DNA of 16,089 bases, taken from the NCBI GenBank assembly GCA_027859055.1, contig JAQIBO010000406.1, forward strand, positions 1-16,089, read 5' to 3'. Shown piece by piece: positions 13,877-16,089 of this stretch; the stretch's first letter is position 1; every line of letters starts with the position of its first letter. The notes under the pieces are model-generated. The model was not told the origin of the DNA, did not search any database, and worked only from the letters and a program-made list of their open reading frames with translations. Source of the DNA: Spirochaeta sp. Lineage in GTDB: Bacteria > Spirochaetota > Spirochaetia > DSM-27196 > Alkalispirochaetaceae. The position numbers and the translations under genes are program-made.

Positions 13877-14318
13877 GCCGGTGGTATCGATGCCCGATGT
13901 CAACACCCTGGTTGCGGCGGCGTGGCCCAATCACGTGCACCACGAGCTTGCACGCCGGTGGCTCATGGAGTCGTCCAGCCAGGGATGGGCTTCCTGCCCA
14001 CTTGTACAAAGCGGGTTCTTGCGGATCTCGATGAACGCTCGCGTTGTCGGTACCGACATACCGTTCCGTACAGCATTAAGCCTCCTGGAGAAATACACAT
14101 CGGATCCAAACCACGTTTCCTGGGCCAACGCTCCCACCCCTTCCGACTGGCCGCACTTTGTACAGACCCGCGTCCAGGGATACCGTCAGGTCACCGACGC
14201 AATGCTTCTCGCAACGGTAATCCACCACGATGGAGTGCTCGCAACTCTCGATGCAGGCATCCTGAGCCTCTTGCCCGCTGCGGAAGCGTACCGAGTCCGC
14301 GTAATCGCCGCCCTTTAG
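13869..14318 (+). CDS. vapC: VapC-type PIN-domain toxin
   Basis: The 149-residue PIN-domain protein opens with MPDVNTLVAAAW (catalytic Asp10) and carries VTDAMLLATVIHHDG (Asp110) and LATLDAG (Asp128). These are three of the four expected acidic residues of this RNase fold. The second, normally Glu in segments such as CPLTENGF, is Gln47 in CPLVQSGFLRI. Loss of that carboxylate may lower activity. VapC toxins cleave RNA, usually tRNA or rRNA, when the antitoxin is degraded. I chose ATG 13869, whose first bases overlap the antitoxin stop, over the TTG two codons earlier. Its stop shares four bases with the convergent fucU gene. Confidence 0.88.
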   Translation: MSEPVVSMPDVNTLVAAAWPNHVHHELARRWLMESSSQGWASCPLVQSGFLRISMNARVVGTDIPFRTALSLLEKYTSDPNHVSWANAPTPSDWPHFVQTRVQGYRQVTDAMLLATVIHHDGVLATLDAGILSLLPAAEAYRVRVIAAL

Positions 14319-14776
14319 ACGACGTTCCCGTCCGGCCCGATCACGCCCTTTGTGAGAACAAAACACCCATAGGGACGGCGCTCATTCATGGCGGTAACCA
14401 CTGCAAACGCGTTGCTCGCGCGCTCATAAAACGCGTGCCGTTCCATGTGGCCCATCTTCCAGGTTCGTCCGTCGGCGTCCATCGCCGTCTGCATATCCCG
14501 ATGGCACTCGACGATCTCCTCCGGCGCGCCGACCACCTCCATGCGAATGACCGGTTCTTCCACAAAACTGTCCAGCGGAAGGAGCGACAGAATCGCCCGG
14601 GCCGCCATCGGGATATCAACACCTTCCAATTCAATTGGCTCTTCCATCACGGTCGTGGAGGCAACCGAAGTAGACGGGAAATTACTATCCACGATGACAA
14701 GTTCATCGCCGTGACCCATGGCGCGCAACACATACAACAACTCTGCGTTGAGTATCGGATCGATGTTTTTCAGCAT
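14315..14776 (-). CDS. fucU: FucU/RbsD-family mutarotase (L-fucose mutarotase-like)
   Basis: The 153-residue product begins MLKNIDPILNAELLYVLRAM and then GHGDELVIVDSNFP (His22, Asp24, Asp30), the signature of the RbsD/FucU family. It ends with a Tyr-containing ERRPYGCFVLTKGVI (Tyr136) segment typical of FucU. These decameric enzymes interconvert sugar anomers (alpha- and beta-fucose, or pyranose and furanose ribose). A GGAGG site lies five bases before ATG 14776, which settles the start against longer in-frame versions. It is not in the transporter operon but could serve the same sugar, since the binding protein and TIM-barrel enzyme also resemble deoxyhexose-type families. The stop overlaps that of vapC on the other strand by four bases. 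Confidence 0.88.
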   Translation of the reverse strand: MLKNIDPILNAELLYVLRAMGHGDELVIVDSNFPSTSVASTTVMEEPIELEGVDIPMAARAILSLLPLDSFVEEPVIRMEVVGAPEEIVECHRDMQTAMDADGRTWKMGHMERHAFYERASNAFAVVTAMNERRPYGCFVLTKGVIGPDGNVV

Positions 14777-14811
14777 GATGATTCCTCCGGAACAGACGTA
14801 TCGTTTGTCAG

Positions 14812-14840
14812 ATTGTACAACGGAGTTGCGGGTCTCACAA
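14812..14840 (-). promoter_or_regulatory. Promoter of fucU
   Basis: On the minus strand TTGTGA (14840-14835, four of six) and TACAAT (14817-14812, five of six) are 17 bp apart. The start site would be near 14805, giving a leader of about 29 bases with a clear GGAGG. The gap from the kinase gene stop to fucU is 79 bases, so fucU can be transcribed independently of it. Confidence 0.55.
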
Positions 14841-14855
14841 TCATGGCAACCACCA

Positions 14856-16089
14856 CTACTCAGAAACAACGTCGCCGTGCCGCAGAACGGTCCGCACGCC
14901 GGGCGACCGGTTTTCCATCGTCATCTCCGCGTCCAGAATCTCGAGGGCGCGGATGACGTTAATCATACCAAGCCCCGTTCCACCGGTCCGATCGGATTTA
15001 CCCCGGCGAAAGTAGGTGCTGCGTCGAACGTCGACGGGTGTACTACCCGCGATTCCGGGTGACAGGGGCCTGCCGTTGTGCTCCACCGTGAGCTCCAGCG
15101 TCCCGTCGAGAACGTGAGCCGAGATCCACACCGAACGCGACGCCTGGCCATCGGTCGCCTCAACGGAGTTCTTTATGACGTTTTCAAGAATTGTCATGAT
15201 GAGATTGCGTCGTGTCCGGACGGTTATCGGAACAGGCGCGTCAAGGTGAATTGCCACGGCGTGTTTGAGCGTCTGGTTGATCTCAACGAAGTAATAGACC
15301 ACCTTCTCGAGCATCTCGTCGATACGGATCTCTTCCAGCTCGTAATGATCTCCCGCGGTCGCCACGTACAGTATGCGTTCAATCCGGTTATTCAGACGAT
15401 CCGCGTAATGCTGGAGTTTTCCCGCAAGCTCCCCGTTTTCCGAGAGGCGTTCGATGGACGCAATTGCGGAGACGCCAGCAACGTCATTCCGGAAATCGTG
15501 GACCAGTCCCGCGATATTGGTTCCCAGTTCGGCAAACGGACGCAATTCCGCCGCCTGGGCGGTCAAGCCGTCACGTTGCCGTCGCAGGGACAACGTCTCT
15601 TCTTCAAAGATGAAGTAGAGAAGCAACAGATAGATGAACACAAAGTTGATGAGATTGATCCGCTGCATCAGGCTGAATCCGTGTACCGTGCCGGATATGA
15701 ACACCACCACAAGGACCACCGCAACGGTCCAGAACAGAACGCGAATCGTCCGTTTGCCGAACAGGCTCATTTTGTATGCCGCAGCCAGCGCGATTGACAG
15801 CAAGACAAACGGCGCCACATCCGAGGGGTTTTCGTTGTTCAGCACCGACACAATGGACAGGGCAAAGAGAATCGTGACCTGGGCATACCGGATCACTCGA
15901 TTATCATAGCGAGAAATCACCAGAAACACGCCCGCTGCGACCAACCCCGCGACGGTAAAAGAATCAGTGAACCGGCCGTGGTAGTCTATGAGGTGGCGCG
16001 TTGCATCGATGATAAAGAACGTTGCAAAGGCCAGATTTATCTTCTGTGAAAGCGCGAGGGTCCGTATCTTCCTGCTCAGCTTAGCTGTT
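14856..16089 (-). CDS. Membrane-bound sensor histidine kinase, N-terminus cut by window edge
   Basis: The frame is open to the right edge. The visible 410 residues begin about 45 codons before the first listed TTG codon at 15944 and include FATFFIID and FTVAGLVAAG. About six hydrophobic segments (15600-16060) form a membrane sensor domain, followed by a helical linker (EEETLSLRRQRDGLTAQAAEL) and a phosphoacceptor helix GLVHDFRNDV (His near 15500). The ATPase domain has an N-box ENVIKNSVEA and a G2 box GGTGLGM. The G1 motif reads VEHNGRPL, where Asp is expected before the Gly, so nucleotide binding there is odd. No response regulator is in the window. What it senses is unknown. Confidence 0.85.
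   Translation of the reverse strand, partial: TAKLSRKIRTLALSQKINLAFATFFIIDATRHLIDYHGRFTDSFTVAGLVAAGVFLVISRYDNRVIRYAQVTILFALSIVSVLNNENPSDVAPFVLLSIALAAAYKMSLFGKRTIRVLFWTVAVVLVVVFISGTVHGFSLMQRINLINFVFIYLLLLYFIFEEETLSLRRQRDGLTAQAAELRPFAELGTNIAGLVHDFRNDVAGVSAIASIERLSENGELAGKLQHYADRLNNRIERILYVATAGDHYELEEIRIDEMLEKVVYYFVEINQTLKHAVAIHLDAPVPITVRTRRNLIMTILENVIKNSVEATDGQASRSVWISAHVLDGTLELTVEHNGRPLSPGIAGSTPVDVRRSTYFRRGKSDRTGGTGLGMINVIRALEILDAEMTMENRSPGVRTVLRHGDVVSE

Noticed and set aside
13922..14956. 344-codon plus-strand ORF running through vapC, fucU and the kinase end
   Set aside because: It crosses three recognised genes in a different frame or strand and its product is basic and featureless.
1..16089. 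CRISPR arrays, tRNA or rRNA genes, insertion sequences, integrase or attachment sites
   Set aside because: No regularly spaced repeats, no cloverleaf or rRNA-like stretches and no transposase or integrase motifs were seen on either strand.

Overview
The window looks like chromosomal DNA from a moderately GC-rich spirochaete, probably a free-living Spirochaeta-type organism. This is inferred from the lipobox-free substrate-binding protein that begins FAGGSQEG after its signal peptide, from the ribose-type ABC genes and from the general gene style. There is no rRNA or other marker to prove it.

Layout, left to right. (1) 2-523: the 3' end of a HypB/UreG-like GTPase with two CxxC pairs. (2) 623-1588: a ketopantoate-reductase-like gene, convergent with (3) 1661-2830, a DUF89/ARMT1-type phosphatase. 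(4) 3119-3992: an MNT nucleotidyltransferase plus HEPN protein pair, a probable toxin-antitoxin module. (5) About 4000-4710: debris, with an unidentified minus-strand ORF and the remains of a RelE/ParE-family toxin that has lost its middle and its reading frame. (6) 4711-12950: a sugar-utilisation locus. Leftward from a divergent regulatory region run a periplasmic binding protein, a two-domain ATPase and two permeases. Rightward run an M24/creatinase-fold protein, a LacI-family repressor and a xylose-isomerase-like TIM-barrel enzyme. (7) 12922-13548: a carboxymuconolactone decarboxylase/AhpD-like gene. (8) 13637-14318: a VapBC toxin-antitoxin pair. (9) 14315-14776: a FucU/RbsD-type mutarotase. 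(10) 14856 to the edge: a membrane histidine kinase, truncated at its N-terminus.

How it works together. The sugar locus is self-contained. The binding protein captures a sugar-like ligand, the two permeases and the ATPase import it, the LacI protein probably senses the ligand or a derivative, and the M24-fold protein and the TIM-barrel protein process it. A 25-bp imperfect palindrome (9542-9566) covers the rightward -10 and abuts the leftward -35, so one repressor could control both arms. A strong hairpin between the binding-protein and ATPase genes probably sets unequal expression. The substrate cannot be named from sequence. The most unusual member is the M24-fold protein, which has lost both metal-binding Asp positions and so should not be an ordinary metallopeptidase.

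Two themes cut across the window. Five genes (panE-like, DUF89, MNT, CMD, vapB) have a -10-like hexamer, four of them as GCTAnnAT, only 5-9 bases before the start codon and no convincing Shine-Dalgarno, which suggests leaderless transcripts. By contrast the binding-protein and fucU genes have clear GGAGG sites. Also, three toxin-type loci flank the sugar locus, one of them broken, which points to an accessory, rearranging neighbourhood.
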